NCBI GenBank assembly: GCA_032622095.1
Contig: CP136063.1
Location: 213,795,982-213,859,981 of the forward strand
DNA: 64,000 nt
Direction of reading: 5' to 3'
DNA from: Siphonodentalium dalli
Lineage: Eukaryota > Mollusca > Scaphopoda > Gadilida > Siphonodentaliidae
Part shown: one piece after another, positions 9,880 through 23,400 of the stretch
Layout: each line of letters opens with the position of its first letter
Position numbering within the stretch: the stretch's first letter is position 1
Position numbers and translations under genes: made by a program
The notes under the pieces: model-generated
Told to the model about the DNA's origin: nothing
The model's input: only the letters and a program-made list of their open reading frames with translations
The model's database searches: none

Positions 9880-11922
9880 CTTGTGCGGAATTCCATTATT
9901 ATTACAAGAACGAATGGAACCTCCTTGATAGTAATCCCGACATAGTCAGCCATGTAGAAACAGAAGAATTACCCCCCCCCTTTCCCAAATGACATCGACT
10001 GTACTTGCTTAAGCGCACATATCACTATGGAAGAACTCGAGATTTCAGTCAAAAAACTTAAGACGGGGAAATCTGCGGGGTATGATTCCATAACAAATGA
10101 TTATATAAAACGTTTGTTTGATTTATTTAAAAATGTTTTATTGAAATATTTTAACCTGATTTTCTCCACAGGTCTTGTGCCACATGACTGGAAAATTGGC
10201 ATTATTCGCCCGATTTTTAAGAGAAAGGGAGATAATCTAGACCCGGATAATTATCGGAAAATAACACTTATTAGTTGTCTCTCAAAGCTGTTCGCAAGTA
10301 TAATCAACCAACGAATTGATCTTTTCCTAGATATTAATTGTTTACAAACGGAAGCCCAAGCTGGTTTTCGAAAAGGCTACTCAACAATCGACCATGCATA
10401 CTCTGTATACTCTCTCATACATTTGTTTAAAGCAAATAAGAAAAATTTATACTGCGCCTTTATCGATTTCTCTAAAGCATTCGATTGCGTTCATAGGGCC
10501 AGTCTCTGGACTAAACTTCTTGCACAAAAAATCGAAGGATACGCTCTAAATGTAATACAATCGCTATATGACGGTCTGAAACTATGTGTGCGTCTACATG
10601 ACGAAGAATCATGCTACTTTCCCAGTCATCTTGGCCTAAAACAGGGAGATAATCTCTCCCCTCTGCTTTATGCTATATAATAATGTGAATGATCTTGAAC
10701 ATTACTTAAATTCTTAAATGGCATTACTATAGACAAGCTTAGCGGATATGAAACTGGTATTTTACTTAAATTGAGTCTACTGATATATGCAGACGACACA
10801 GTTCTGATATCAAATACACGAGAAGGCTTGCAACAGGCCCTTGCCACTTTCTCAAATTATTGTTTAAAGTCGAAACTCAGAGTCAACATATAAAAACCAA
10901 AAAAAATCATTTTTGGTCAGGAGATTGATTTAGTTGATAGCTAGAAATATCTGGGAATAAATTTTCACAAGAACGAATCTTTTGCTCTTGAGAGAAATAC
11001 CAGATGCCAACATGCAAAAAGTGCACTTCTGACCAAAGCTATAGGTGTCACAAACTCACTGTACAAAGTATCCTAGAAATATATGAAAAATCAATTATAC
11101 CAATCATAACATATGGTGCAGAACTTTGGGGCCACTAAAACCTTACCTGCTTTGAAAAGTTTGAGTTGTGGTTCTTGAAAATTGTCTTAAAAGTAAAAAA
11201 GTCGACACCAACGTCCTTTGTATACGGCGAACTTGGAATGTGCCCAATAACTATCAAAATAAAATTGCGTTACGTAACTTAGTTGGCTAAGCTTGTCAGT
11301 ATGCCAACCAATAGAATACCACTCATTCTGTATTATTGCATGTACAAGTTGTTTGATAATAATGTTTTAAAAAATCCGTGGATTATTAGAATACGAGATA
11401 CTCTAAATAACCTCGGAATGAGCAATGTTTGGATCAACCAAAGGGTGACAAGTATCCAGCGCCTAACGCGCTCCGCAAACCAGAAAATGCGTGATTTATA
11501 CATTCAAGAGTGGTGGACCCCTATTGATAAATCAAGCAAATTCGCGTTTTATAGAATTATTAAAAACACGTTCGAACCGGAAAAATATATACCACTTAGC
11601 GATAATCAGATCGCCCATAGCCTCATCAAATTCCGAACTAGAAACCACATGCTTCCTATAGAGAAAGGTTCTTGGAACAACGTTGAAATAACTCAACGAG
11701 TATGCACGCTATGCAGTGCCGAGATTGGTGACGAATACCATATAGTTTACGCTGTTGTGAACTTAGAGAACTAAGAGAAACGTATCTTAATCCATATTTC
11801 TATAAGTGGCCAAATGTATTGAAATTAGCCACACTTTTCAGAACGCGCAACAAGAAAACATTGAGAAAATTATCATTATTCATACGAAATGAGCTAAAAG
11901 TAGTACAATCTGAGTCCTCTTG
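9880..11922 (+). pseudogene. Non-LTR retrotransposon ORF2 remnant (reverse transcriptase)
   Basis: The longest open stretch (10027-10680) reads LKTGKSAGYDSITNDYIKR, then GLVPHDWKIGIIRPIFKRKG, YRKITLISCLSKLFASIINQ, QAGFRKGYSTIDHAY, FIDFSKAFDCVHRASLW and GLKQGDNLSPLLYAI. These are reverse transcriptase motifs in the usual order. After a frameshift the catalytic LLIYADDTVLIS follows near 10775. A second open segment (11283-11774) is the C-terminal tail, ending in a CTLCSAEIGDEYH Cys/His cluster, with LRETYLNPYFYKWPN beyond a further frameshift. The tail resembles CR1/jockey-like elements. The 5' end with the endonuclease is missing. Several stops and frameshifts make it inactive. Confidence 0.85.
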
Positions 11923-13326
11923 AGGCTTAATTCCTATATACAACCATTCAAAATCCATATCCAATAACCGAACACGAAACCGATAACGCCGAACACAACA
12001 GTAAACCGATATATCTATCAGATAAATATAATTATATACATATCGAGTCACTATTACTGTATACAACTATATTATATCCACATGTGCATCCATGCACAAA
12101 ATTATATTTGCATCGATTTTTGCAATATGTTTCTGTTATATCTATTTTTGATGATCAGAATACTAATAAATTGAATAGAATTGAACCTGCGGTTATAAAC
12201 ATTGCAAATCCAGAAATGTACTGAGGTCACAGTGATTACAATCTAAAATGTTCTTACTGTCCTTAATTGTCTTACCAAATCGTTAATTCACGTCGCCACT
12301 GCTGTGTGAAGAATCACAATAGAACAGCGACGAGCTGCGAACTCACATCGCTGTGTTTACAACAAATATAAGTCCGACACGCTAATTACTGGACCATGGA
12401 GCTCCACAATAGAATAAAATATAACTGTTGGCTAATATGATTAACTTTGACTTTGATATGAATTTGAGTACCCCTGTATGACCTCGTTATGTGCATTCTG
12501 AAGAACATCATAATTGAAGATGCGGTAGAACTCCAAGCAAGTTAGTTTAAACAATACTTATTTTTCCCTCTATGGACATTCAGATAAATAATTACAATAG
12601 ATACAGATCTAGAAGAAAAAGGGATTAGGCAACAAGCCATAGGCTTATTTGAAGCCCTCTCCCTTGACAAAGGCGCGGCAGTCAAGTAGGGTAAATAATA
12701 TAGGCATAAAAAAGATCCATAGAAAGAAGAAATATGAGGTGGAGGCGAGACAGAGGGACAGAAGATAATGTCAGAATTTAGAGAGAAGATCAGAGAGTAC
12801 AGAGTGTGAGGTGTAATTATATATCTGAACATGCATATAATTAATTTCAAATAAACCAAAAAGATATATAATAACAAATTCCAAGGAAATAAAAAGTATT
12901 TATACATAATTTATGAATGAAAAAATAACCATGTGAACATCAAGCAAGTTGATAGAACACATGAGTCTGTTTTCCATATGTCAGGCAATATGTTTCAAAG
13001 TTTCCAGTTTTCATTTCGATTAGCATAATATGATATGATGTATGTAGTTTTATTTGAAGTGTTTTCTATTTTTTTTTTAAGTTTGTTTATAATTCATAGC
13101 AGGTAGTGCAGGGTAGTAGTGCCCAATATTTTTTTCGGGTCACAATCTGGAATATTGATGATTTCTATGAATCCAACAGATATATTCAGTATGGGTTATG
13201 GAGTGATAACCCACTCTTATACAACACACTATACTGCTATTTGTAGTGATGATATATGTTTTGAAAAAAAGGCATGAGGATACAAATTTCAGCTTGCGGA
13301 AAAAACTGATTTTTTGGCTGATTATG
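11923..13326. other. LINE 3' flank and AT-rich non-coding sequence
   Basis: Probable LINE 3' untranslated sequence continues to about 12185, ending in an AATTGAATAGAATTGAA stretch. Beyond that, 12190-13326 holds no supported gene. A 121-codon minus-strand frame at 12542-12907 is low-complexity and hydrophobic with no domain. Confidence 0.4.
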
Positions 13327-13396
13327 ACCCCCCCCCCCCCCCGCCCCCCGCTTACGTGTCCGGAACTTTATTCACTCTCCCCCCCCCCCCCCCCCC
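13327..13396. repeat. Two poly-C tracts
   Basis: Long C runs lie at about 13327-13350 (interrupted by G) and 13379-13396. Similar tracts occur at 25809-25827, 32657-32671 and 36196-36213. Lengths may be unreliable in an assembly. Confidence 0.9.
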
Positions 13397-14308
13397 GCGT
13401 TCATAACGTTTTACTTTTACCTCCGAGTTAGCCGTAAATGTAATTTATTTACGACATCAGAGATTACGTTTATTCGGTAATGATAGAGTTATTCCGCTTA
13501 CACACCAAAGATGCGGATCAGTTGCTCATGTACATACATGCATTGTATATACTAAAATGTAGATTCGATTGGACTCAGTTTATCTCACTTAACATGACGA
13601 AATTCGGTTGGATGTTGGGCATGGGATTTGGAATATATGTATTTTGCACGAGAACGGCGAGGGGACGACCCCGGGACGCAGTTTAACCGTTCACCATGCA
13701 CCGTCGTCTGTTCAAAATCCCGTTTCAAAAGCCACATTCCGATCGAGTAAAACATGCAGTTGCATCATTAATTGGCGCTACTGGCAAAATTTTTCATAAT
13801 GAAACAAGACTCGTAGCGTATCCGTTGCATTAGAAATGGTCGCGGGGCAGAACTAATCCCGAAAGGTTAACTTCAATGTTGATATTAATTGCATAATTAT
13901 ATATGGACCGAACATTCTAGCGCACACCGAAAAGTAATACAGAGCGTGTATATACCTGTCATGACGGGGACTACCTTAGTAATATAACAATGTATGTTGA
14001 ACCAGTTACGCTCCCGAAAATTAGTCCCACTCACCGTCATACAGTATATATATAAGCTTGGTATTCTTAACTGTGCCTAATAGCAAATTCCGTTATGAAC
14101 CCATACGGTAGAAATTAATATAACTACAACACTTATAGTTCACAGTAATTTTATGCATTGTATGCTCACATCGCATCTACAAATGAATGTTTTGCGCTAG
14201 TACGCCTTGACATTAAGCCGCGGCCATGTTGGATATACATCCAGTTCCGTGTTTTAGTGCTACATGTCAACACCGTTGACGAAAATGTCTCTTTGGTATT
14301 TACCACCC
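13397..14308. other. Downstream flank of the GST gene
   Basis: This must hold the GST 3' untranslated region. No AATAAA on the minus strand stands close to the stop; the nearest ones I see are at about 13366 and 13444. No other gene is supported. Confidence 0.4.
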
Positions 14309-14473
14309 TCACATGTCCGTCTGTGGCCTCTTCGCCAGCCACGCTTTAACCTTCGGTAGAGATTCTATCAGCTTCTTGTGCGCTGCTAGCTTGGGGAATG
14401 CCTTGTATGCGTCGGGGTCAACATTCAAATGTTTATCGTACCAATCGAAGACAGAAAGATCTGCCCAAGTAAG
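14309..14473 (-). CDS. GST coding exon 5 (residues 152-205 and stop)
   Basis: After a TGTGTTGCAG acceptor it reads LTWADLSVFDWYDKHLNVDP, then DAYKAFPKLA, and ends VKAWLAKRPQTDM followed by TGA. The final helix sequence is typical of sigma GST C-termini. Confidence 0.95.
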   Translation of the reverse strand, partial: LTWADLSVFDWYDKHLNVDPDAYKAFPKLAAHKKLIESLPKVKAWLAKRPQTDM

Positions 14474-17400
14474 CTGCAACACAAGAAAGCATGTTGTGAG
14501 AAATATATATGAGGCAATCATAAACGCACATACCTTGGACATAGTTAGGATCCACGTATATAGGACAAAGCAGGCACAGAGGGAAAGACAATGCATTGAT
14601 TATATACATATGTACATGTATAAATCATGACATGAACATCTACCATGGGCTACACCATAAAGACCGTACTCTACCGTTTCCAAACATGGAATCGTTTTGA
14701 TCTTCTGACGGGAAACTTTATAACATTGACAAACAACGTAGATAATATATTTCTTGATCATTATCTGTTCCTTAAAGGTACACAATCCGATTCGATGGTC
14801 CCCATATCATCAGATTCCAACAGCAACAACATTTCTTGAAATGCCGCTTCAGTTATTAGAATATATGAATTGCCAAAATATTATGCTAACAACATTCAAC
14901 TATAGTATAAAATTGCCCAAAAAGTGCTATATATCAACATATTGTTCAACGCAATCCGGATTCGAGAGTATGTCGGTCGGCATTCGTCGAATATGTCCAA
15001 GGCCACAAAATATTCGATATGGAGAAAAACAACATGTTTCAAAACTCGAAATCTAATAATTCTGGGCTTTGATGGGTTGGTTTCTCGACTCAAATATAGT
15101 ATCTTTTACCCCCCGAAGCCGAAGCAATATTGTAATTTAGGCACCTTTCTCCGACCATTCCGGTATATGAAATGAATAGGAGGGATAGATTTGGGTGAAC
15201 ATAAGAGTTTCTAGCACCTAGTTGATCCCCCACATTGTGATAGACTGTAAACTAAACATTGCGACAAACAATCCAACTCTAGATTAGTTAACCCTTTGGA
15301 GAGTATCCGTAACGTCATATACATGACGTCATGAGTAAATTTAACGTCAACGTCATAGCAATAATTATTAACAAGTTCGGGTCAAAAGGGTCCAATAATT
15401 CGTTTTAATTTATGTGCATTTTTTGTTAACGTGTGTTATCATAATCGATTGAACTTATACATTTGGGACATCATATTAATCAAAATAACTCTTATACAAA
15501 TCATTTACCAATGCAGATAAATATATCTAGTTGCATGTCACATCAGAACCAATACAAATAACTTCAGCACCATCTTTGATATATGGTATTCTATAAAATA
15601 AACATCCCAAAACATGCTTGTGCAAAGAAAATAGATTTGTTGACCCATAATACAAGATAGGAAACTTCACCTTACCCCCACAATCGCCACAATCATGTGT
15701 ACCTTAATTAATTAAACGATTTACTTCGCTTCCCAGTCTCTTTGAACAGCGGACGAAAATCCTATCGAATGTACGTCTCTAGATTTATGGATTATATTTC
15801 ATTTCTACGACGACGCGCATATCTACATGACGTAATAAACCGTTTTCAAATATGGAGTGAATTCCTGGTGCAGTAAATGTTTGTGAAAATCGTAGTATTT
15901 AGTAATAGTTATAAATATAACAAGGTCAGAAAGAATAATCAGTCATGAATATTATTGACTGATAAAATCTCGAAGATGATGTCACCCATATTGCGATGAG
16001 AATAATGAATTATGGATATATCGCCTTCATTCAGTTATATTTACACACTAAGTGTTGTCATCACTAAATCCAGCATTCTGATTGGTCGGCGCCCACGTGG
16101 CTAGCTGCAGTTATTTCTCGGTGAATGCGCAACGCCTCATGACACCAAGCTAATAACACCATCGATACGTCATTAGGTTTGGAAAGACGAACGCGTAATG
16201 CTTTGGGCGCATTTTGACTCGCGCAGGATTGACTTAATACATCATCGGGTTTCAACATGAAGAGAAATTGTTCCTATTAACTTTTGCCAAGGGTGCTATT
16301 GGGTATTTTGGGCTGATCTTGTCACGATACACTTTTCGATTTAAATATATTTACAAACGTGGCTTTTTCGCTAAATGTATATAAATATAAGGATTAAATG
16401 TCATGTGGACTATTTTTATAGAGATGTAACGGTGAGGTAAGTGGACATAACTTGTATGTAAAACCCTTCGGGTTTTACACAAGTTATGTCCACTTACCTC
16501 ACCGTTACATCTCCATAAAAACAGTCCACATGACAGTTAATCCTTATTTACAACATCAGTTGTGTTTGACAATGCGTGGGAAAATTGTTAAGATGACTTT
16601 CACTGATCTGTGAAGTTATATTTACGTCGTTAACCAAAGAAATCGCCCGCGTACTCTGAGCCACTCTCCAATGAAATGAAGGGAATCACATCAATACAAA
16701 AACTAATATTAATCAACAAATCTGGAGACGTACATCCGATAGGCTTTTCGAAGAGATTGGCACTACCCGAAACCCCAACACGGGGATTAATATACTCACT
16801 GCGTTTCCAACGAAGTAACCTGAGTTCTTGCCATACGACTCGAGAAATTTCTCTAAAGCTTTCAATACTCCGGGAGCGTAAACCGTCTTGAAGTCAGTCA
16901 GAAGCTTGGCCTGTGGACATAATTAAAAGTATAACGCATAACTGCATATGTATTACACACACTCATTGCATTTTATGTGTAAAGGCGAAAATGTGCCAAA
17001 ATACAAAACATTTAACGGGATGAACACTCACATTTAAGTATATTATCACATACTAGCTGAAACATAATCAGTAGTAGAGGGCGAAGCTCCCTGGGTGGTC
17101 TAACAAATCGAGTGATCTTCTTCGCCCAACTAGCTTAATATGTTTGCTTTAAACAAACATATATAGAGGATATTTACACTTTTCAGATAAATAATTATGG
17201 GAAATATTTCATGAGTGATCGATGACAAAAAATGAATTTCCACGAGTGGCTTTGCGTCGAGAAGAAATTCATTTTTTGTTGTATCATCACGACTGGCATA
17301 ATTACAATATCCGACCAAAAAGTGTACATGTCTTGTTTAGTATATGCTCCGCTCAGTTGGCACATGGCACAACTCGAAAGAAGAGTAAAAAGTGCAAATC

Positions 17401-20400
17401 TGTATACCCAAGCAAAGCCATGTCAATGAGCTTGTGCATATGAAAATAGCTCCATTTTTCAGACAGATTGATTGAGGAATTAAGGAATGTGACATTTTTG
17501 TTTTATTTTTGACAGCCATCTGAAAGACGATAACGTAAACATACAAAAGAGTAGTGAGCTGGAAGTAACTCTAGTTCAATGTGGCGAAGCGATGTTACCT
17601 CATTTAGTACCGAATCACTTTTAATTTTAGCGCGGATGGATATCTCACTAGACGGATAACGGTTTTTATCTGATGAAAAAACTCTACTGTTTGATAGCCT
17701 AGCATATAGTCAATAATATTATTCAAAATCTATCACACAATTACATTTTTGATTTGTTTTTAGATTGAACTCCTATCTCAATTCAACCAAAAATATTTTT
17801 TTTAAATTGAATTGATTTTGTGTCTAAATATTGTTTTTAACTAACGCCACTATACCATCCGCCGGCTGCTTCGTGTCACCACACCAAGTTTGGTTTAAAT
17901 CAGTCCAGTGGTCTGGGAGAAACATCGCGAACAAACATACGGACTGATATCTAGACAGACATATCCTACTCCTCGGCATTGAGAGGAATGTTGAAATTGT
18001 AGATCAAATCGAAATATTCCATGGGAAAAATCATGCAACTCGATATCCTCCGACGGTTCCTGGTGACTTTCCATTTCTAAACAGTATCAGATTAGACTGC
18101 GTATGTACATGTAGAATCCTACCCACTTTCATTATTTTAGTGTGGAATACATTCGTATAATTCGCGGCAGTGGTATTCTTTCAGCACATGCACCTAATAC
18201 GCACACGTTTGAATATCTAAATTAACTTAATCGGGGTTCGCCCTCTCTCAAAACCAATTTTTTTTAAGATAAAATTTAAAACATATTGTGTAGAAGTTAT
18301 ACACATTTATTCTAAGAGTCATATCAGGCAGTACCTTCTTCGCTTCGTCCCCCTCGAACATGGCCTTGTAACATGTGTTCATCAAATCACCGATGGTATC
18401 CACTAATACGTCAGCTTGGAATTTCTCCAAATCTGTTTTTCCGGCTAAACCTGCAATAGTATATAACATAAGTATATACAAATATCTCATTGAGCTCAAA
18501 ATGCCGGATTCAGCTGCAGTCAATATGCGATATGCTGTGCCAGTCCAAATTGACGCGTTAAAGATGCCCTGTCAGACTTGACAACCATAAATCCACACTC
18601 TGCGTGTACGTGTTCTACATCGGAAATTAAATCGATCGGATCCATAAGCCATTAAAGGTACACAATCCGATTCGTTTGCCCCCATATAATCAGACCCCAA
18701 CAACAACAACATTTCTTGAAATGCCGATTCAGTTTTCAGAATCGATTAATTGCCAAAAACAATTTTGGGGCAAATAAATACTGTTTAAACTATACAAAAA
18801 AATAATGCTAACCACTGTCAACTATAGAATACGATTGCCTAAAAAAGTGTTATTTATCAACATCTTGTTCAACGCAATTTTGTAACGACAGTATGTCGGT
18901 CGGCATTCGTTGAATATTTGCCAGGCCGCCAAATATGCCAGGTGGTGAAAAATAAAAAAATTCAAAAATCGATATCTGATCACTCTTAGGTTTGATGGGT
19001 GGGTTCCTCGACTCGAATCAAATATGTTTTACCACCGAAGCCAACGAAATAGTAACTCTGGAGCGTTAATTCGATGTATACGTAATATATGTTTGTGATC
19101 AGATATTGACTTTCAAAATATGACATTTTAGCACCTTCCGATTTTTGTTGGGATTACAAAAATCCTATAAAAGATCAGGTCGGCTGTCCAGCTGGGTGGT
19201 TTTAGAATAGAAACTCCAAATTAAAAGATAAAATGGACGCAATATACTGACTGATTATTAGTTTTGGATAACTAATATATATATATATTTCTTTTCGAAT
19301 ATCACGAAAATTTGCCTTCGCAAAGCTTTCGGAGCGAAAATTGAAGATAGATGTAATTTTGGCAACTTGTCACTAAGTTTTCGCAAATTTTTGGTTATTT
19401 TCTAATTCAATACATCAATATAAGGGTGTTTACATGTTCTAACACAACTATTGACCATTTTGTTTATACACACTAAAGGGTTTTTCGAAGTTTATATTTC
19501 AAAACTAGTTTTAAGTCGATAGATCATTCGAATAACTTGGAACCAGCTTTTGTGATCGTGTTCGACGGGTATGTGTCAAATCGATCAGGGGCCTATACTA
19601 TGGACCATAATAATTGTAATCACAAGGTTATTGGAGGTACACAGGAGGCGTCAAGTGCAATCCACCGTATTGTAATAGTGTAGATTATACCCGTGTGCTT
19701 GTGTGCGCATTACCGATGGGTGATTGGGTTTGATCAGAATGGCATTCACGTTGCGGCAATCAAGTGGTTGTCTCGTGGCAAACAACATAAAGTCTGTATT
19801 GGGGTGTTGCCCAATTATGACATTCGTGCAGGGACGTTGTTAGAGGGTCCCCTTTGTGAGTACACAACTTGGAGTTTAAACCTGCACCTGAGACCCTATA
19901 GCTACGTCTCTTGTATATATCATCAATAGAATACTCCGGCGATTCTGAATGACAACCCAACTAGAAATTGAAATACATCGTACAACTAGAATTGTTTGAA
20001 CAGACGATAACCATTGATGAAATATAACACAATGCACGAACGGTTGCGGTGTACTCACTGAGCGATTATTTAAAGGATACCGATTACCACTAATTAAATT
20101 GAACACGGGTCACCCATGCACTAGCGATAACATATCAATGAGTATCTCCGAGGAATCATTTTATTCATTGGTCAATCAAGTCACATGTGGAAAACCTATT
20201 ATTTTATTGGTCACAATGTATGTGAACGCGGCATTACAAGAAGTCGCCTTTTCACTGTTAGAATAAGAGTGGAGGTCTATTGTAATCGACACCTTTTGTG
20301 TGCCCCACAGAAGCTTGTGATTACAATAATTGTGTTCTATAGTATAGGGCCCAGGGCATCTTTAAAGCAAACAAAACATTGGATGTGTCAGCACACGACA

Positions 20401-23400
20401 CTTGGAAGTCAGTCGGGCTCTTCATTATAAAACAAGATGCGAAGACATCTCAACAAATAAACAGAAAACTGGAAATATGCAAGTAACTTATTTTTTTATA
20501 TCACCGTCAATGCCAAATTCAACTAATGCCTTTATATATGCAAAAGTGTGGGAGTGAAGGGAAATCCAGCTCTCATGTATAATCCACTGAGATGGTATGC
20601 TCAGGTCCCACCCGAGACAAAAATAATATACCAACAAATTTAAAATCTATTTGTTCTATATAATTATATACAAAGTTCGACGCACTCAATAATGAATCAA
20701 ACATACAATTTATACTTTATGTAAATTATGTTCAATAGAGAAATTTCAAGTTGGCGACCAAAAATTGCAAATACATGTAGGTGTGTAAACATATTTATGA
20801 GATATGCATAGCAGGATCCTTTTTTTTTTTATTTTTTTTTTTTTATTTTTTTTTTTTTATTTTTTTATTTTTTTTTTTTTTATTTTTTATGTGATAGTTG
20901 AACATTTTTTCAAAAGTGTTGCTCAAGTTTGTTTTTTTAAAATATTTTTATTGAATAACATTTGAACATACGTATACATAGCTAATACAAGTTACATCTA
21001 AAGAATGCATTAATATGCAGACACACGCCTATCGCTCTGTCTTGCGCTCTCTACAGACATACCAGCTTTCATACGTAACTTACATACAATCCGGACTGAG
21101 GCCACGTTCACGAACCGGGATACCTTGTCAGGGGAATACGTAGCATTTGACTTACATGTCAAAGATTTGCTATATATGGAGTATAAAGCAGGATCCTAAT
21201 ACAAATATTAAAATAAAGTAAAAATGACATCGTTGGCAGAATAATAATGTAATGTAATCACACGCAGGGGAATAAATCGCTTGATATCCCTTTATGGTTA
21301 CAGTAATAGTGCACACCAGTCACCAGGCACATTCCAACTGCTTCATTGACAACCAATTACCTATGCACTGTGCTGCTTTTCCGAATCAATATGCGATTAT
21401 ACAACAACAGCTGTGTTAGCTGTGTTAGATTATAAGAAGGATGCACATAGAAATAATTAAGTGCGTTATTATGTTTTGGTCCAAGCCTTGAAATAGGGTG
21501 TCTGTCGTTTGCAGATTGAGGTCCACAGAGGGTGAATTTGGTGATGCTACCCCGCATAGCGGGCTAGCATCACCAAATTCATCCTCTGGGGACCTCATTC
21601 TGCTTACAACTCAGCATCACTAAATTCACCCTCTGGGGACTTCATTCTGCAAATGACAGACACCCTATTTCAAGGCTTGATTTGGTCACATGCACATATG
21701 GCCAGGTGTGTGGATTATTAAGGTATATTTTTACACAGTCTGGTTTCTGATTGATTGCCGTTCAACTATCGACATCTGCCATTGCACAATGTCAAACCGT
21801 TCAAGCGTATTATCATTACGAATTAAACAGTAATATGAGAGAATATATCACCAATGACAAACGGTTGACCGTATACTATCAGCATGGACTTCGGAATTTA
21901 AGGACAGAGAATATTGAAGGGCACAACAACTTCGGTCGATATGTTCAGTGATCAATCTGCAATAGACCCCGAAGCCACGACAAATATTTTTCATGGCTGG
22001 CTCAACCGATTTTCGTGGCTGGTTAGCTAGCTAAGCCGACTCAATCACGACGTTCGTGGCTGACGAAATATGGCGGCTCAGCCGGCTGAGATGTTATCAT
22101 TCAGCGTATTTTCGTTTCCGAAATGTTCCTAATCCCCTGTTACGGGTTATAGACGCCGTTTTGTTTAGCGTTTGTGGTGAACCCGTAGAATTCCAGACCA
22201 CACGTAATCTTTTGATGTTGGGCTTTCCATTATGGCGAAAATTCACGTAGGACTGGCATGGATATACTATGTAGTTTCCCATCTAATCGTTATAAGTAGT
22301 TACATTGGGACTTCTGTCGACTTCAGACTGCTATCATCACTGTCATCTTGCGATATATGCATGCATCATTGAATGATGAACCCGATAGTAATGATATATA
22401 ATATTTCAAACTATTTTCTATTCTTATGTGTATATATTGACAAATGCCAGTGATGTCTGAGACTGGGTGTTGTCGATATAAACAATTTATATTTTAACCC
22501 TTTCAATACCGAATGGATGCGCCCATTCAGTTATATGAAAGCATGCATTGGGATAATCTATTCCACATTAAGGGACCAGGTGTTCTGATAATATAACAAC
22601 CATGCCGTGTCCATGCGAGTATGCCAATATTAGGCAATGCGGTTTAGTTCTTTGCGATTCACAGTACAGTTGTGCTTGACACATAGGCCCATGCACACGG
22701 CTCAGCCATTTTACAATTTCGGCGGCGGATATTTTTAAATGTGGCTGGCGTTAGAAATAATATGGCTGGCGGCGGCTTGTGGCCAATATGGCTGGCGGCG
22801 GCGGCGTACGATGGCGGCTTCGGGCTCTAATCTGCAACCATTGCAAACGATTAACGATTCACATAGCCCGTCTTCGTTACACTAAATCCTGTTTGGTGAT
22901 TGCGGCACCCGTTTAATAATTACCCTTGTCGTGGTAATTTTGTGTGTACTGGTTAGAGAAAGTGGGTGCACGGTTTTCAGTGTACCTTTTCCGATGTTTA
23001 CCGCCAAATTTTGACTAAAAGTTTCTATCTTGTTGGAATAATTTGGACCTTGATTGGTAATGCGACTGTTATCACATGTACTTGTTAATGGCAGCCAATT
23101 TCCAGACTATTATAAAATAGTATTTCACATGAACCATGAACCGGCCACATTCAAAGAACTTGAGTATTTTAAATTGATACGAAATCCGAACCAGTGAAAC
23201 CAAATACTGGTTACAATCAACTAATTATTTCCCATAGGCGACAGTGTTAGGGTTAATTCCCACGATTCATTGCGGTATTGAACCAAACTTGAAATATTTT
23301 GGCGTTTAGAACTCCACGTCAGACATAAGTTGTCAACAACAAAAAAGGTTCCTCACCATACTTATTCCTGGAAATAAATTGTAATTTCCACAACTACCCC

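Noticed and set aside
12542-12907. 121-codon minus-strand hydrophobic frame
   Set aside because: Low-complexity AT-rich DNA yields Leu/Ile/Tyr/Phe codons. No signal peptide logic, no homology pattern, no splice sites around it.
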